This document shows positions 33,020-34,527 of a stretch of 34,527 nt of DNA, one piece after another. Under the pieces are notes generated by a model that was given only the letters and a program-made list of their open reading frames with translations, had not been told where the DNA came from and did no database searches. How positions within the stretch are numbered: the first letter of the stretch is position 1; each line of letters starts with the position of its first letter. A program made the position numbers and the translations under genes. The stretch lies in NCBI GenBank assembly GCA_964347035.1, contig CAYFXE010000031.1, forward strand, positions 1 to 34,527, in the 5' to 3' direction. The stretch is from CAYFXE01 sp964347035. Lineage in GTDB: Bacteria > Acidobacteriota > Aminicenantia > Aminicenantales > Aminicenantaceae.

Positions 33020-33850
33020 ATGGCTAAAAGAAAAATTATCGAAATAGACCGGGATAAATGTGACGGGTGCGGTTTGTGCACTGAGGCTTGTGCTGAAGGC
33101 GCATTGGTGCTCGACGAGGAAAATAAAGCAGTGCTCGTCAAAGAGATATACTGTGATGGCATGGGGGCCTGCTTGGATGTCTGTCCGACAGACGCCCTCA
33201 AGATTGTAGAGAAAGAGAGTGATCCCTATGATGCCAAGGCCACTCATCAACACGTTTTAAAAACACGAGGAGAGGAAGCTGCCAAGCACGTCCACGGAAT
33301 AGAAGCCGGACATGAAGATAGAAGCCATGCCGCAAAGCCCCACGCTCACAATATACCTATGGGATGTCCGGGCAGTATGGCGAGAGAGATACAGAGAGAG
33401 GCTGCCCCAAAATCAGACCGAACCGTATCAGGAGGATCGGAATTGAGTCAATGGCCGATTCAGCTGAAACTGGTCTCTCCCCTTGCTCCCTATTTCAATG
33501 AAAGCGATCTTCTCGTTGCGGCCGATTGTACAGCCTTTGCTCTGGGAAGTTTTCATCAAGACCTCCTCAAAGGTAAAAAGCTTATCATCGCCTGCCCCAA
33601 GTTGGATGACATATCCGGATACGTGGAAAAACTGGCAGAAATTCTCAAGAACAATACGATATATTCTTTAACAGTGGCCACCATGGTTGTCCCCTGCTGC
33701 AGTGGATTGGTTCATATCGTAGACAAAGCTGTTGAAATGTCCGGAATGTCCATAAACGTAAAAAAGATCGTCGTCGGTATAGACGGGGAAATACTATCTG
33801 AAAAGGCATCCCCCCAGCATCAATTGAACTCAGATCATCCTCATATTTAA
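33020..33850 (+). CDS. Two-cluster ferredoxin-domain protein with His-rich linker
   Basis: The 276-residue protein begins with a bacterial ferredoxin domain. The first cluster motif is complete (Cys14, 17, 20, 24 in CDGCGLCTEAC). The second has Met48 where a cysteine is expected (Cys45, Cys51, Cys55 in CDGMGACLDVC), a variation I recall in related proteins. A histidine-rich linker (about 72-110) leads to GCPGS. A soluble domain follows with further cysteines (AADCTAF, IIACPKL, VVPCCSGL) that may bind another metal or cluster. I chose the ATG at 33020 because AAAGGAG lies 9 bases before it; the frame is open further upstream. Control by the adjacent Crp/Fnr regulator is likely, which would fit a redox or nitrosative-stress role (inference). 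Confidence 0.88.
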   Translation: MAKRKIIEIDRDKCDGCGLCTEACAEGALVLDEENKAVLVKEIYCDGMGACLDVCPTDALKIVEKESDPYDAKATHQHVLKTRGEEAAKHVHGIEAGHEDRSHAAKPHAHNIPMGCPGSMAREIQREAAPKSDRTVSGGSELSQWPIQLKLVSPLAPYFNESDLLVAADCTAFALGSFHQDLLKGKKLIIACPKLDDISGYVEKLAEILKNNTIYSLTVATMVVPCCSGLVHIVDKAVEMSGMSINVKKIVVGIDGEILSEKASPQHQLNSDHPHI

Positions 33851-33954
33851 GGCTGGAACCCAAACGCGCTCTCTCTTCTGATACCGACTCTTATCAGATC
33901 AAAATCAACCTCCATCCAGCTGATTTAAGAACTTTTCTTATTCGCGTTACGTAG

Positions 33955-33960
33955 TATAAT
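33955..33960 (+). promoter_or_regulatory. Possible -10 box upstream of the 131-aa secreted protein
   Basis: A perfect TATAAT lies 54 bases before the ATG at 34015. The -35 position (CTTTTC) is poor, so support is moderate. Confidence 0.4.
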
Positions 33961-34014
33961 ATTAACCAGAAGTGATTTTAGGCTAATGGTTATTAACTAA
34001 AAAAGGAGAAGTTT

Positions 34015-34410
34015 ATGAGAAGAACATCGATCATTTTCGCTGTTTTTGCCTTCCTGTTTTCCCTTTTCTACGGAATTTCTTTTAGTCAAGATGTGGACTT
34101 AAGCGGAACGTGGGTTGGACAGACTGAGGTGCCTGATCAGGGAACAGATGAGATAACCCTGGTTCTCGAAAAGATTAATGGCGAATACTCTGGGAGGGCT
34201 TCTGACTCGTTGGGAATGCTCGAGGATGTCGAATGCGAGGAGATCGAATTCAAGGAGGGAACCCTCACTTTTCATTTTTCGATCTTCGATGGTTACGAGT
34301 ACATGACTGTTTGGATGATTCTTGATGTCGAAGGCGATAAAATGAGTGGTTACTGGGAAGTCGAAGACGGGACCACGGGTTCCGTGGAGATGGAAAGAGT
34401 CAAGAAGTAA
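34015..34410 (+). CDS. Small secreted beta-sheet protein of unknown function (131 aa)
   Basis: The product has a signal peptide (MRRTSIIFAVFAFLFSLFYGISFSQ). The mature part of about 106 residues opens with DLSGTWVGQTEVPDQG and continues in alternating strands (ITLVLEKINGEYSGRASD, GTLTFHFSIFDG, MTVWMILDVEGDKMSGYWE). The pattern 'SGTW.G.....G.....L.L....G..SG' followed by 'G...SG.W' is typical of lipocalin/avidin-like small barrels common in this kind of genome, which may bind small ligands. No specific function is assigned. AAAAAAGGAGAAG precedes the ATG, and a TATAAT lies 54 bases upstream. The remaining 117 bases of the window after it show no gene. Confidence 0.8.
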   Translation: MRRTSIIFAVFAFLFSLFYGISFSQDVDLSGTWVGQTEVPDQGTDEITLVLEKINGEYSGRASDSLGMLEDVECEEIEFKEGTLTFHFSIFDGYEYMTVWMILDVEGDKMSGYWEVEDGTTGSVEMERVKK

Positions 34411-34527
34411 ATCCCAAACATATATAAAATTCTCGGGTCATTCAGGATCAAGAAGAAACCGATCCCGGGAATGTTCAAGAATTTATACCAAAAAATGTAC
34501 GATTTTCCTCCTTTCCGGCCTCCGAAT

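Noticed and set aside
33877..33898. Terminator after the ferredoxin gene (TCTGATA/TATCAGA hairpin)
   Set aside because: Only 7 AT-rich base pairs and no U-tract follow; too weak to call.

Overview
The window is AT-leaning bacterial DNA carrying Gram-negative-type exported proteins: many signal peptides, a lipoprotein and periplasmic-type enzymes. It is a scaffolded draft, with three runs of N and at least one probable chimeric contig end. The mix of an ADP-forming acyl-CoA synthetase, a 2-hydroxyacyl-CoA dehydratase with its activase, ATP/ADP-translocase-like proteins in a bacterium with a normal gene complement, and many secreted hypothetical proteins suggests an anaerobic fermenter of the Acidobacteriota/Aminicenantes kind. 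That placement is inference from gene content; no rRNA, tRNA or marker gene is present. No phage, integrase, transposase or CRISPR array was seen.

Region 1 (1-9591, all minus strand) holds a truncated BACON-like lipoprotein, a fused sugar oxidoreductase/acetyltransferase and a sodium:solute symporter. It continues upstream with a CoA-thioester module: ADP-forming acyl-CoA synthetase, a secreted unknown, an iron-sulfur activase and a dehydratase subunit. Two gaps in this run are filled from stop codon to start codon by octamer-like repeats. The activase/synthetase junction is duplicated around the secreted unknown. Region 2 (9600-11900, plus strand) is divergent and encodes a crotonase-family hydratase and a zinc alcohol dehydrogenase. 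These resemble the hydratase and dehydrogenase steps after ring reduction in benzoyl-CoA degradation. The dehydrogenase is interrupted by a gap plus an arsenite-methyltransferase-like piece.

Region 3 (11900-17500) has a peroxiredoxin-like gene broken by an amber codon, a small secreted protein, a gamma-glutamyltransferase and an M1 metallopeptidase. Region 4 (17538-24843, minus strand) appears to be one operon: a STAS anti-sigma-antagonist protein, two tandem translocase-like proteins with HEAT-repeat tails, and an FHA-GAF-SpoIIE phosphatase. A third translocase paralogue without the tail lies at 27274-28668, and an RsbW-type kinase is at 31534-31962, so most of a partner-switching circuit is here.

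Region 5 (24966-31524) holds a secreted PPP-family phosphatase translationally coupled to a secreted kinase-like protein with a degraded catalytic loop, then two more secreted kinase-like paralogues. I consider this the best candidate for an undescribed system: an exported kinase/pseudokinase/phosphatase set. A broken SdiA-regulated-type propeller gene lies between them. Region 6 (31963-34527) has a Crp/Fnr regulator, a palindromic Fnr-type site placed at about -41.5, a ferredoxin gene beneath it, and a small secreted protein. Inverted repeats with GGGGTCAG termini recur at three places (9707, 15207, 32148).
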